DNA from: Salipiger mangrovisoli
GTDB taxonomy: Bacteria; Pseudomonadota; Alphaproteobacteria; Rhodobacterales; Rhodobacteraceae
Direction of reading: 5' to 3'
Assembly: GCF_015223355.1 (NCBI RefSeq)
Contig: NZ_JADFFK010000021.1
Location: 62,001-126,000 of the forward strand
Length of the DNA: 64,000 bases
Part shown: positions 34,999 to 43,115 of the stretch, in pieces
Position numbering within the stretch: position 1 is the stretch's first letter
How the letters are laid out: every line of letters begins with the position of its first letter
Notes under the pieces: model-generated
Told to the model about the DNA's origin: nothing
What the model saw: only the letters and a program-made list of their open reading frames with translations
Databases searched by the model: none
Program-made: the position numbers and the translations under genes

Positions 34999-35685
34999 CT
35001 ACAGCGGCGACGGCAGTTCACCGTCCAGCAGCGCCACGGGGATCAACCCGCGCAACGCATTGCCGATCCAGAGCCGACGGGCCGCGCGCAAATCCTCAAC
35101 GCTCACCACCGCCTCGGCAAATCCGCCTTCCTCCAGCAGCGCCTCGCGCAGGATGCCCGGCAGCAGCCCCGAGGACAGCGTCGGCGTCACCCGCGCGCCG
35201 TCCAGCCGCTCGAGGAAGACGTTGGTGTAGGCGCCCTCGCAAAGCTCGCCGCGCGTGTTGAGAAACAGCACTTCATCCACCCCCTCGGGCCGCACCTTCA
35301 GCGCCGCGTCATAGAGCGCCCGCGCTGTCGTCTTGTGGCGCAGCAGCGGGTCTGCCGGGTCGAGCCGCGCCGCGCAGAGCAGGGCCCGCCCCTGCGCGGG
35401 GATGGTCGCGGGATCGAAGTCCGAAGAGGTGATCGCGATGTCGCCCGCACGGCCCACGGTCAGCCGCAGCCGCTGCGGCCGCTCGGCGCGAAAGCCCGAG
35501 AGCGCCGCGTAGAGCGCCGCCCGCTCCAGAGGGATGCCAAGCGCCGCGCAGCTGCGCAGGCAGCGCGCCACGTGCCGGTCGGCACGCAGGGGGCCAAGCT
35601 GCGGCTCCCAGCGCAGGGTCTCGATCAGGCGCAGGTCGGCATTCAGCCCCGCTGCATCAATCCGGTCAGGAATCGGGCCTTCCAC
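34999..35685 (-). CDS. pabC: Aminotransferase class IV, aminodeoxychorismate lyase-like
   Basis: A 228-residue fold-type IV PLP enzyme. It has LIETLRWEP at the start, RHKTTARALYDAA (the RxKTT-type motif, with the PLP lysine) near residue 120, EVLFLNTRGELCEGAYTNVF (class IV signature) and LLPGILREALLEEG. Coupled to pabB it should release p-aminobenzoate from aminodeoxychorismate for folate. The best start is a GTG at 35685 with AGGAGG 4 nt upstream, inside pabB, giving a 43-nt overlap; the product then begins VEGPIPDR. Confidence 0.83.
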   Translation of the reverse strand: MEGPIPDRIDAAGLNADLRLIETLRWEPQLGPLRADRHVARCLRSCAALGIPLERAALYAALSGFRAERPQRLRLTVGRAGDIAITSSDFDPATIPAQGRALLCAARLDPADPLLRHKTTARALYDAALKVRPEGVDEVLFLNTRGELCEGAYTNVFLERLDGARVTPTLSSGLLPGILREALLEEGGFAEAVVSVEDLRAARRLWIGNALRGLIPVALLDGELPSPL

Positions 35686-36779
35686 AGTGCCTCCTCGTAT
35701 TCCGCTTCGCAGATGCTGTCCTGCACGATGCCGCCGCCGACCCCGAGCACCGCGCGGCCCGCGCCGGTCACGCTCAGCGTGCGGATCGCCACGTTGAACT
35801 CCGCCGCGCCATTCGGGGCCATCCAGCCAAGCCCGCCGCAATAAACCCCGCGCCGCCAGCGCTCGAGGTGATGGATGGCCTTCATCGCGGCGATCTTCGG
35901 CGCGCCGGTGATCGAGCCGCAGGGGAAGATCGCCCGCAAAAGCTCGGTGAGCGACGGCCGTCCGTCCAGCTCGGCGACAACCCGCGAGACCATCTGGTGC
36001 ACCGTGGCATAGCGCTCGACCTTCAGCAGCTCGGGCACCTTCACGCTGCCCGGCCGCGCCAGCCGCGACAGGTCGTTGCGCATCAGATCGACGATCATCA
36101 CGTTCTCGGCGCGGTTCTTCTCGTCCGCCGCCAGCGCGGCGCTGAGCGCGTCGTCCTCGGCAGCACTCGCGCCGCGCGGCGCGGTGCCCTTCATCGGCGC
36201 CACCTCGATGCGCCCATCGGCATCGAGCCGGAAGAAGAGTTCCGGAGAGCGCGACAGGACGACCTCCTGCCCAAGCCGGGCAAAGCCGCCGTGACCAACC
36301 GGCTGGTAGGCGCGCAGCGCCGCCCAGAGCGCCTCTGGCGTGCCCTCGAAGCAGGCCTCCACCGGCATGGTCAAGTTGACCTGATAAAGATCCCCCGCCG
36401 CCAGCATCTCCTTGATTTCTCGGAAAGCCTCGGCGTAGCGCTCCCGCGACCACAGCGGCGTCACCGCGGTGACCCGCGCCGGCGCCCCCGCCATCTCTGC
36501 CAGCGCGGCAGAGGCGTCCGACGGGGCGTCGAAGATGCCGAAATGCAGCAGCGGAGCACCGGGCTCCCAGAGCTGCGCAAGCGCGGGTTCCAGCGCAGAT
36601 CCAAGTTCGTAGGCGGCGTAGCCCGCGACCCAGAAACCCTGCGCACGGGCCTCTTCGAGTCGCGCCAGGGCCAACAGCGCCTCGGCCGGGCTGCTGGCCG
36701 TCACGAGCGCGCGGGGGCGCGCGAAGAGCACCGGCGCGCCGGACGGTCCGGCTTCAAGAATGATCCGCGTATCCTGCAT
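35643..36779 (-). CDS. pabB: Aminodeoxychorismate synthase component I
   Basis: A 378-residue chorismate-binding enzyme that makes 4-amino-4-deoxychorismate with a glutamine amidotransferase partner. It has GYAAYELG, LYQVNLTMPVEA, SPELFFRL, APMKGTAPRG, LMRNDLSRLARPGSV, and FPCGSITGAPKIAAMKAI, the full signature set. I use ATG 36779 (MQDTRIILEAG). pabC overlaps its end. The amidotransferase pabA is not in the window. Confidence 0.92.
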   Translation of the reverse strand: MQDTRIILEAGPSGAPVLFARPRALVTASSPAEALLALARLEEARAQGFWVAGYAAYELGSALEPALAQLWEPGAPLLHFGIFDAPSDASAALAEMAGAPARVTAVTPLWSRERYAEAFREIKEMLAAGDLYQVNLTMPVEACFEGTPEALWAALRAYQPVGHGGFARLGQEVVLSRSPELFFRLDADGRIEVAPMKGTAPRGASAAEDDALSAALAADEKNRAENVMIVDLMRNDLSRLARPGSVKVPELLKVERYATVHQMVSRVVAELDGRPSLTELLRAIFPCGSITGAPKIAAMKAIHHLERWRRGVYCGGLGWMAPNGAAEFNVAIRTLSVTGAGRAVLGVGGGIVQDSICEAEYEEALWKARFLTGLMQRG

Positions 36780-36928
36780 CGTCGCACCCGATGGCCCCGT
36801 TCCGGCACCTGCCCTAGCAGAGCCTCCGCCCGGACGCGAGAGGGCGTTCCGTGACATCCGCACCGGCGCGAACCGCGCCAGTTCGTAAGCCCCGGCACTC
36901 CCGGAAACGACGCACCCCGGAAACGACA

Positions 36929-36956
36929 AGAGCCGCGCGGTTTCCCGTGCGGCTCT
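36929..36956 (-). terminator. Terminator after rpmG
   Basis: An 8-bp inverted repeat (AGAGCCGC / GCGGCTCT) 24 nt after rpmG; read on the minus strand it is followed by TGTCGTTT. Confidence 0.75.
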
Positions 36957-36979
36957 CGTGATCCGAAATCAAGGAAGGC

Positions 36980-37147
36980 TTACTTGATCTTGCCTTCTTT
37001 GTATTCCACGTGCTTGCGCACGACCGGGTCGTACTTGCGCACGGTCATCTTCTCGGTCATGGTCCGTGCGTTTTTCTTGGTCACGTAGAAATGGCCCGTC
37101 CCGGCGGTCGAGTTCAGGCGGATCTTGATGGTGGTCGGCTTCGCCAT
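36980..37147 (-). CDS. rpmG: Ribosomal protein bL33
   Basis: A 55-residue protein, [14 protein letters not shown] near the N terminus and [25 protein letters not shown] after it. Length, basic composition and motifs match bL33 of the large subunit; this copy lacks the CxxC pairs, so it is the zinc-free (C-) type. ATG 37147 follows CAGGAGAAGAAGA, a strong ribosome-binding site. It has its own terminator downstream. Confidence 0.96.
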   Translation of the reverse strand: MAKPTTIKIRLNSTAGTGHFYVTKKNARTMTEKMTVRKYDPVVRKHVEYKEGKIK

Positions 37148-37318
37148 TCTTCTTCTCCTGCAACGGGGGGCGAGAGCCGCCCGTGAAATCTCTTGGAGCC
37201 CGCCTTTTACCCAGCCGCAGCCCGGAGTCAACAGCTCTCGAGCCGGGAATCGCGAGGAAGACGGATTTTCCCCAAATTCATCCCCAGCGCGCCCGGAGCG
37301 GCGCGGCGGGATGTCATG

Positions 37319-37720
37319 CGTGGAGGGCCTGTAAGCCGGATTTTGTCCAGGACGGGTCACCCCGTCCCTGTGCGACCATTCCTCTAGGCCGTACGTTGCC
37401 GCACGGCTCAAGCTGCCAACCCGGACCCCTCGGGCTGAAGCGGCCCTGCGGCGATATCTCCGTAGAGATCATGCCCCGCGCGGGGTCCCTATTTGGCATT
37501 GCTCCCGGTGGGGCTTGCCATGCGGGGCCTGTTGCCAGCCCCCCGGTGGGCTCTTACCCCACCGTTTCACCCTTACCGCCCCGGAGGACGGCGGTCTCTT
37601 CTCTGTGGCGCTTTCCGTCAGGTTGCCCTGCCCGGGCATTACCCGGCACCGATGCTTCAGCGAGTCCGGACTTTCCTCTCCGGTGGTCAAACCACCGCAG
37701 CGGCCGCCCGGCCCTCCACG
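37319..37720 (-). ncRNA. rnpB: RNase P RNA (bacterial class A)
   Basis: The minus strand carries the RNase P conserved core: GAGGAAAGTCCGG near the 5' end, GGGTGAAACGGTGGGGTAAG in the middle and ATCCGGCTTACAGG near the 3' end. The two ends can pair as helix P1 (CGTGGAGGGCC at 5' with GGCCCTCCACG at 3'), which sets the boundaries to about 37319-37720. It is the catalytic RNA that trims 5' leaders of pre-tRNAs. Exact ends are uncertain by a few bases. Confidence 0.96.
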
Positions 37721-37792
37721 CCCGGTTCCCATAGGCGGCGGCGCGGAGGTGGTCAAGCGGTGCCGACCGGCAGCCGCCGGATGCCCCGGGCC

Positions 37793-38500
37793 TCAGCGCG
37801 CCGCCGGCAGGCGCATCCAGTCGCGGATGGCGGTGCAAAGACCGTCCGGGTCCTCGAGCATCGGCAGATGGCCGGCTCCGGGCAACATCCGCAGCACCGC
37901 GCCGGGCACCAGTTCGGCCAGTACGCTCTGGCGCTTCTCGGGGTAGAGCGTATCCTGCGAGCCCGCGGCGATCATCACAGGGATGCGCAGCTTGACCATG
38001 ACCGCCTGCTGGTCGCGCCGCCGCTGCAAGGCGCGGGCCTGCCGCACGAAGATGTCGGGGCCGAAGCTCTGACCCATCTCGCGCACCAGCGCGATGATTT
38101 CGGGCCTGAAGGGACGGTCGGCAAAGCTCTCCTCGGGAATAAGGCCCGCCAGAGCCTCGTCGAATCTGCCGGCGCGGGCCTTGATCACAAGTCGGTCGCG
38201 GTCGGTCGCCTGCTGAGGCGTATCGGCGAGCGGCGAGCTGCCGATCAGCATCAGCCGCGCCACGCGGTCTGGCGCGCGGCGCTGAAGCTCGATCGCGACC
38301 ATCCCGCCGAAACCGCAACCTGCCAGCGCAAACCGCCGCGGCAGCACGTCGAGCAGGCCCGAGGCGATTTCCTCGATGCGGTCGCCGAGATGCACCGGGG
38401 CGACCATCACAGCCATCTCGTGCGAGAGTTCGGCAACCTGCGGCCAGTACAGGCGCGCGTCGCACATGGATTCGGGCAAGAGGACAAGCGGCTCAGCCAT
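37793..38500 (-). CDS. Alpha/beta hydrolase-fold protein lacking the nucleophile serine
   Basis: A 235-residue alpha/beta hydrolase: LVLLPESMCDARLYWPQ at the N terminus, the nucleophile-elbow region LAGCGFGGMVAIEL near residue 62, MLIGSSPLADTP, and AAGSQDTLYPEKRQ (acid) plus LPGAGHLPMLEDP (His) near the C terminus. The elbow reads GCGFGG where the family has GxSxGG, so Gly stands where the catalytic Ser should be. The cysteine next to it is one position off. The acid and His are kept. It may be a non-catalytic or altered member. Confidence 0.8.
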   Translation of the reverse strand: MAEPLVLLPESMCDARLYWPQVAELSHEMAVMVAPVHLGDRIEEIASGLLDVLPRRFALAGCGFGGMVAIELQRRAPDRVARLMLIGSSPLADTPQQATDRDRLVIKARAGRFDEALAGLIPEESFADRPFRPEIIALVREMGQSFGPDIFVRQARALQRRRDQQAVMVKLRIPVMIAAGSQDTLYPEKRQSVLAELVPGAVLRMLPGAGHLPMLEDPDGLCTAIRDWMRLPAAR

Positions 38501-38756
38501 GCGCGCCTCTCTGCGATTGCATGTCAGCCGTTCGCACGGCCCGCGTGCGCATGGATTGCCTTGTGTGAAGCACCAATTCCGTTCTGCCCTGTCGTCACAC
38601 CGCGGGACTCTTCACAGCGCCCCGCGCGCCGGCCCCTGCAGAGACAGCTAGAGTACCGGGCGGAATTTCCCAGTGAAAGCGGGAAGTCGCGCCGCAGGCG
38701 GCGGTTTGCCGTCGCCCACGAGGACGTGATCGAAAGCGCGGAAGCCGGGGCCATCG

Positions 38757-39758
38757 CTACCCTGTCGCGGTCGCCTGTCCGGCCCCGGCCCGCCCGGCTC
38801 CAAGGTGGATTTGCATCCAGACCGCCGCCTCGTCGTAGAGCGACCATTCCCGACACAGCCCCCGCGGGCCGAACTCGGCCTGGCTGAGGCCCATGACATG
38901 CACCTCTGCCCCGCTGGGCGGACCGAAGCGGCCCCATCCGTCGTGCCGGCCGCTGAGCGACCAGCGCAGCGCGGCGCGCGGCGGCATCCCCTGCGCTTCG
39001 ACCCCGATCGCATGATGGATGGTGAAGCAGGCCGAGGGAAAGGCGGCGCGCAGGCCAAGCCAGAAACGCTCTGCCCCGCCCGCGCCGCGCAGCAATTCGC
39101 CACCGGACAGGCAGAGCCGGGCTGCCGGGTCATACCGCGCGGGCGCGACCGAGAAGCCCCCCGCCATCATCTCCTGGAGCAACGCGGCAAGAGCCGCCCC
39201 CCATTGGCTGTCATCGCCTTGCCCCGTGTAGGGTCCCTGCACGTCCACCTCGGGACGGAACGGCTGGCACTCGGGGTCGCGGCAGCCCAGCCGCCAGCGC
39301 GCCCACTCCTGCACCGACAGGCCGATCTGGCGCAGCATCGCCCCGGTGTCGCGCACCATCCAAAGCTCGGCGACGCGGTTGTCCTTGGCGTGCACCTCTG
39401 ACAGCGCGCGGAATCGCAGCCGCCGCCCGGTGGGCGCGCCGAAGACACCTGCGCCATCGTGGATGCCCGTGCAGAGCAGCCGCTGCGCCCCGAGCAAGCC
39501 GCGCCGAGGCGCGCCGGTGGCAAGCGCCTCTTCCGTCAGCGCCTCGAGGTCCGGCAGCGCCGAAACCAGTGCGAAGACCTCGGCGCGCAGCGCGTCCGGG
39601 CCGAAGCCTATGCCTTCGGGGCTGCGCAGGATCGCGTGCGGGTGCCAATACCGCCCGAGGTCCTGCCCCGCGCCAAGTCCACGCTGCGACCAGAGCCGCC
39701 GTGCCAGCTTGCGCAGGTAGTCGGGAAAATCCCGAAACTCCGGATCGAAGCCGTGCAT
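38757..39758 (-). CDS. SnoaL-like (NTF2-fold) two-domain protein
   Basis: A 333-residue protein that reads as two NTF2/SnoaL-like halves: residues about 1-140 with YWHPHAILRSPEGIGFGPDA and AKDNRVAELWMVRDTGAML, and residues about 185-320 with RLCLSGGELLRGAGGAERFWLG, HHAIGVEAQG and WSLYDEAAVWMQIHL. Many such proteins in Rhodobacteraceae are called ester cyclases or nuclear transport factor 2 family. No catalytic residue can be assigned and no pathway genes are linked. Start ATG 39758 (MHGFDPEFRDF). Confidence 0.65.
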   Translation of the reverse strand: MHGFDPEFRDFPDYLRKLARRLWSQRGLGAGQDLGRYWHPHAILRSPEGIGFGPDALRAEVFALVSALPDLEALTEEALATGAPRRGLLGAQRLLCTGIHDGAGVFGAPTGRRLRFRALSEVHAKDNRVAELWMVRDTGAMLRQIGLSVQEWARWRLGCRDPECQPFRPEVDVQGPYTGQGDDSQWGAALAALLQEMMAGGFSVAPARYDPAARLCLSGGELLRGAGGAERFWLGLRAAFPSACFTIHHAIGVEAQGMPPRAALRWSLSGRHDGWGRFGPPSGAEVHVMGLSQAEFGPRGLCREWSLYDEAAVWMQIHLGAGRAGAGQATATG

Positions 39759-39825
39759 CGCCGCCTCCCTCGATGGAAGACAAGTCTGAGCGCCTGTAGT
39801 TAAGAATGCCTTGCGACGCGCGGCG

Positions 39826-40254
39826 TCAGTAGCCGCGCCAGCGGAAGGCGCCATCCTCGGCCCTGAGCGGCGAGAACGGATTGTGGGCAATCTCCCAGAC
39901 GTGGCCTTCGGGGTCGGAGAAATAGCCGATGTGGCCGCCCCAATGGACCCCGCCGCCGGGGCGCAGGATCTTTGCCCCGGCCGCCTCGGCCCGTGCCATC
40001 AGCGCATCCACCTCTTCGGCCGAGCCGACGTTATGCGCCAGCGTCATGGCCCCGTGGCCAAGCGTTTCGGGTTCCACCCCCATGTCCTCGGCCAGCGCGT
40101 CGCGAGAATAGATGCCGATCGCCTGACCGAGCAGGTCGAAGACAACCATGCCGGGCACGGTCTCGACCCGTTGCCATCCCAGCGCCTCGTAGAATCCCGC
40201 CAGCGCCTCGGGATCGCGGGCGGCAAGGGTGATCAAGCTGATCCGGTGGTCCAT
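39826..40254 (-). CDS. VOC family protein (glyoxalase-like)
   Basis: A 142-residue single vicinal-oxygen-chelate domain protein. It starts HRISLITLAARDPEALAGFYEALGW, has HGAMTLAHNVGSAEEVDALM in the middle and GGHIGYFSDPEGHVWEIAHNP near the C terminus, where the Glu and His are metal-ligand candidates. Substrate unknown. Transcribed in the same direction as, and 9 nt after, the alpha/beta hydrolase gene at 40264-40995. Confidence 0.88.
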   Translation of the reverse strand: MDHRISLITLAARDPEALAGFYEALGWQRVETVPGMVVFDLLGQAIGIYSRDALAEDMGVEPETLGHGAMTLAHNVGSAEEVDALMARAEAAGAKILRPGGGVHWGGHIGYFSDPEGHVWEIAHNPFSPLRAEDGAFRWRGY

Positions 40255-40263
40255 CTTTCCTCC

Positions 40264-40995
40264 TCAGCCGCCAACCTCAACGATGGCGGTCTCGATATGG
40301 GTCAGGTTCTCGGGCTCGGAAAATCGGTGATCGGCACCCTTCACCAGCGTCAGCCGCAGGTCGGGGCTGTCGATGTGGTCGAGCAGGCGCAGCGCGGTCT
40401 CGCGGGTCACCGCCTCGTCCTCTGTGCCCTGCACCAGCCGCACCGGGAAGGGCATCGGCAGCGGCCCGCGCAGCACGAGGTTCTCGCGTCCGTCCTCGAT
40501 CAGCTTGCGCGTGACCGCATAGGGATCGCCATAGGCCGAGGGCAGGTAGACCACGCCCTTCTCCATCACCTCGGTGCGCTCGGCCTCCGAGAAGCCGGCC
40601 CAGAAGCTGTCCTCGGAGAAATCCGGAGCGGCAGCGATGCCGACAAAGCCGCGCACATCTTGAAGCCGCTGGGTCAGCAGGCTGCCGATCCAGCCGCCCA
40701 TCGACGAGCCGACGAGGATCAGAGGGCCCGAGGTCACATGCTCGATCACCATCTGCGCGTCCGCCGCCCAACCCCCGATGCAGCCGTCCTCGAAGTCACC
40801 GCCGGATTGGCCATGACCCGAGTAATCGAGCCGCAGAAAGGCGCGGCCCCGCGACTTTGCCCAGGCCTCGAGATGCACCGCCTTGGTGCCCTCCATGTCC
40901 GACTTGTAGCCCGACAGGAAGACCACGGTTGGCCCTTCTCCCGGCGTGTGGACATAGGCGAGGCGGTGGTCGGGCGTGTCGAGGTATTGAGTCAT
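40264..40995 (-). CDS. Alpha/beta hydrolase, ABHD10-like
   Basis: A 243-residue hydrolase with an intact triad. VVFLSGYKSDMEGTKAVHLEAWA and FLRLDYSGHGQSGGDF precede the nucleophile elbow ILVGSSMGGWIGSLL (Ser near residue 98); the acid is in VQGTEDEAV and the His in KGADHRFSEPE. The GYKSDMxGTKA block is typical of the ABHD10/palmitoyl-thioesterase-like group in bacteria. It is the first gene of a two-gene unit with the VOC protein. Confidence 0.85.
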   Translation of the reverse strand: MTQYLDTPDHRLAYVHTPGEGPTVVFLSGYKSDMEGTKAVHLEAWAKSRGRAFLRLDYSGHGQSGGDFEDGCIGGWAADAQMVIEHVTSGPLILVGSSMGGWIGSLLTQRLQDVRGFVGIAAAPDFSEDSFWAGFSEAERTEVMEKGVVYLPSAYGDPYAVTRKLIEDGRENLVLRGPLPMPFPVRLVQGTEDEAVTRETALRLLDHIDSPDLRLTLVKGADHRFSEPENLTHIETAIVEVGG

Positions 40996-41197
40996 CTGTC
41001 CTGCGTGTGCTGGTCCTGCGTCGGCGCCAAACTGACGCCTCGCCGGGCGCGAGGCAAGAGTGCCCGCGCCGCCATCGCCGCATGGCGGACTGCCGCCACC
41101 GCGACCGGCGGACGGTCACAAAGATGTTGGACCACGGACCGGTTTGCGTCACACTGTCGGGAGTATTTCAGAAGTCCATTTTTCAGGAGACATAGTC

Positions 41198-41812
41198 ATG
41201 GCAGCTACTGCCACCGATGCGGGCATTGCGCCGCACACGACCCCTATCGCAGCACATGATATCCTTGGCGCCTTCGAGACGCTGCGCGGCGATCTTGCGA
41301 CCATGCAGCACGCCGCGCCGGCGCGACAGGTCGAATTCGTCATCGCCAACGACACCGAGCTGGAATGGCGGCTGATGGGCGATGCGCTGCACGCCGGGGC
41401 ATGGCTCGAGGCGGCGCTGCCGCCAGGGGTGATCTCGCGCTTCCAGGCGGTCGGCGCAACGGCCGAGAACGCCCGCGGCGGCGTCGGCGCGTCGCTCGGT
41501 TTCCGCCACGATTTCCACGACGAGGCGGCCGGCACGCTCAGTGCCTTCTTCATCGTCTTCGGCGCCAGCCCCAAGGCCACCGCGGATCGGGTCGAGCTTT
41601 ATTCGGGGGTGATGCCCAAGGCGGCCCTGGACGGCATGGCGCATGATGGCGACGAATTCGTGCTGCGCGTCGGCGAAAAGCTCGAGGACCGGGGCGGCGC
41701 GCGGCGCGCGCAACACACGCATATCACCCTCGGCGACCTCGATCTGGCCTTGACCGCGACCTACTCCGGCGCGGCTCCCGGTGTCGTCGAACTGGCGATC
41801 ACGCGGGTCTGA
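41198..41812 (+). CDS. Hypothetical protein, no recognised family
   Basis: A 204-residue protein with no signal peptide or membrane segment. The first 45 residues look helical (AAHDILGAFETLRGDLATM). The rest alternates short hydrophobic stretches with polar turns (VEFVIANDTELEWRL, LSAFFIVFGAS, HTHITLGDLDLALTATYSG), suggesting a beta-sandwich. A distant likeness to aegerolysin or actinoporin-like folds crossed my mind but I cannot support it. ATG 41198 follows CAGGAGACATAGTC, a strong ribosome-binding site. A small monooxygenase gene follows after 26 nt, so the two may form an operon. Confidence 0.7.
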   Translation: MAATATDAGIAPHTTPIAAHDILGAFETLRGDLATMQHAAPARQVEFVIANDTELEWRLMGDALHAGAWLEAALPPGVISRFQAVGATAENARGGVGASLGFRHDFHDEAAGTLSAFFIVFGASPKATADRVELYSGVMPKAALDGMAHDGDEFVLRVGEKLEDRGGARRAQHTHITLGDLDLALTATYSGAAPGVVELAITRV

Positions 41813-41838
41813 CAGGCAACGCGCGGGCAACATCGGCC

Positions 41839-42126
41839 ATGACCGTCGAATACATCCGCTACAGCGTCCCGTCGGCCCAGCAGGAGGCGTTCCTGCGCGA
41901 CTACGCCGCCGCCCGCGTGCCGTTGCTGCGCTCGCCCTACGCGCGCGATTTCGAGATCAGCCAGTGCGACGAGGATCCCTCGCAGTTCATCCTGCGCATC
42001 CTCTGGACCTCGGCCGAGGACCACATGGAGAAGTTCCGCGGCAGCGCCGAGTTCCGCGAATTCTTCGGCCACATCCGCCCCTACCTCGGCATGATCGAGG
42101 AGATGCGCCATTACACCCCGCGCTAG
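41839..42126 (+). CDS. Antibiotic biosynthesis monooxygenase (ABM) domain protein
   Basis: A 95-residue ferredoxin-like fold protein. It has the pattern YIRYSVPSAQQEAFLRDYAAA, DFEISQCDEDPSQFILRILW and SAEDHMEKFRGSAEFREFF of the ABM/quinol-monooxygenase-like family. Such proteins act on quinols or degrade haem; no specific substrate can be assigned. Downstream is a strong terminator. Confidence 0.85.
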   Translation: MTVEYIRYSVPSAQQEAFLRDYAAARVPLLRSPYARDFEISQCDEDPSQFILRILWTSAEDHMEKFRGSAEFREFFGHIRPYLGMIEEMRHYTPR

Positions 42127-42144
42127 GCGGGGCGGAAACGGATA

Positions 42145-42170
42145 AGGGGCGGGAGTTTCCTCCCGCCCCT
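42145..42170. terminator. Terminator between ABM and yebC genes (bidirectional)
   Basis: A perfect 11-bp stem (AGGGGCGGGAG / CTCCCGCCCCT) with loop TTTC between two convergent genes; either side can use it. T-tracts are weak. Confidence 0.8.
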
Positions 42171-42194
42171 CGGACATCCGGCGGATGACGCGGC

Positions 42195-42935
42195 TCAGAG
42201 CTGCGCCATGACCTCGTCGGAGGCTTCGAAGTTGGTGGTGACGCGCTGCACGTCGTCGTCGTCTTCCAGCGCATCGACCAGCTTCATCAGCGTCTGCATC
42301 GAGTCGAGGTCAAGCTCGGTCGTCGTGGTCGGCTTCCAGATCAGCTTGGTCGACTCGGATTCGCCGAGCTCGGCCTCGAGCGCGGTGGCGACCTCGTTCA
42401 GGTCGGTGTCGGCGCAGTAGACGACGTGCTCTTCCTCGTCGCTCTCGACATCCTCGGCACCGGCTTCGATCGCGGCCATCATGATGGTGTCGGCGTCACC
42501 GGCGGCGGCCTTGTAGATGATCTCGCCCTTGCGCTCGAACATGAAGGCAACCGAGCCGGTCTCGCCGAGGTTGCCGCCGTTCTTGGTGAAGGTCGAGCGC
42601 ACGTTGGAGGCGGTGCGGTTGCGGTTGTCGGTCATCGCCTCGACGATCACCGCCACGCCGTTCGGGCCGTAGCCCTCGTAGCGGATTTCCTCGTAGTCCT
42701 CGCCGTCCCCGCCGATGGCCTTCTTGATGGCCCGCTCGATGTTGTCCTTGGGCATGGACTGGCTCTTGGCTTCCTTGACGGCGAGCCGCAGGCGCGGGTT
42801 CTTTTCGGGATCGGGATCGCCCATCTTCGCGGCGATGGTGATCTCCTTGGAGAATTTCGAGAAGAGCTTGGCGCGCACCGCGTCCTGACGGCCCTTGCGG
42901 TGCTGGATGTTTGCCCATTTGGAATGGCCGGCCAT
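42195..42935 (-). CDS. yebC: YebC/PmpR family DNA-binding/translation-related protein
   Basis: A 246-residue protein with the full YebC signature: [24 protein letters not shown] at the start (first 24 residues), then [10 protein letters not shown]-like [31 protein letters not shown], and a C-terminal acidic domain. YebC proteins were described as transcriptional regulators; recent work links them to relief of ribosome stalling on proline-rich stretches. The latter would be interesting here because FtsY carries long PETPA repeats. Confidence 0.95.
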   Translation of the reverse strand: MAGHSKWANIQHRKGRQDAVRAKLFSKFSKEITIAAKMGDPDPEKNPRLRLAVKEAKSQSMPKDNIERAIKKAIGGDGEDYEEIRYEGYGPNGVAVIVEAMTDNRNRTASNVRSTFTKNGGNLGETGSVAFMFERKGEIIYKAAAGDADTIMMAAIEAGAEDVESDEEEHVVYCADTDLNEVATALEAELGESESTKLIWKPTTTTELDLDSMQTLMKLVDALEDDDDVQRVTTNFEASDEVMAQL

Positions 42936-43115
42936 GTGGACCCCTTGCCTCGTCTAAGTAGTGAATGTGGAATATCGCGGTCTCATACCGCACAGCCCCC
43001 CGCCCCCGCAAGCCCGCTGGCCCTGTTTTCAAGGGATGTGGACAAGGCAGGCACCGCGACGCGCGCCCCGGATCGGGGCGGCTGCGGCGGCGGGGCCGCT
43101 GCCCGCCCGCCGCGC

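Noticed and set aside
37319-37756. Protein-coding frames over the rnpB locus
   Set aside because: The conserved RNase P core and the P1 pairing explain the sequence; the frames are incidental.
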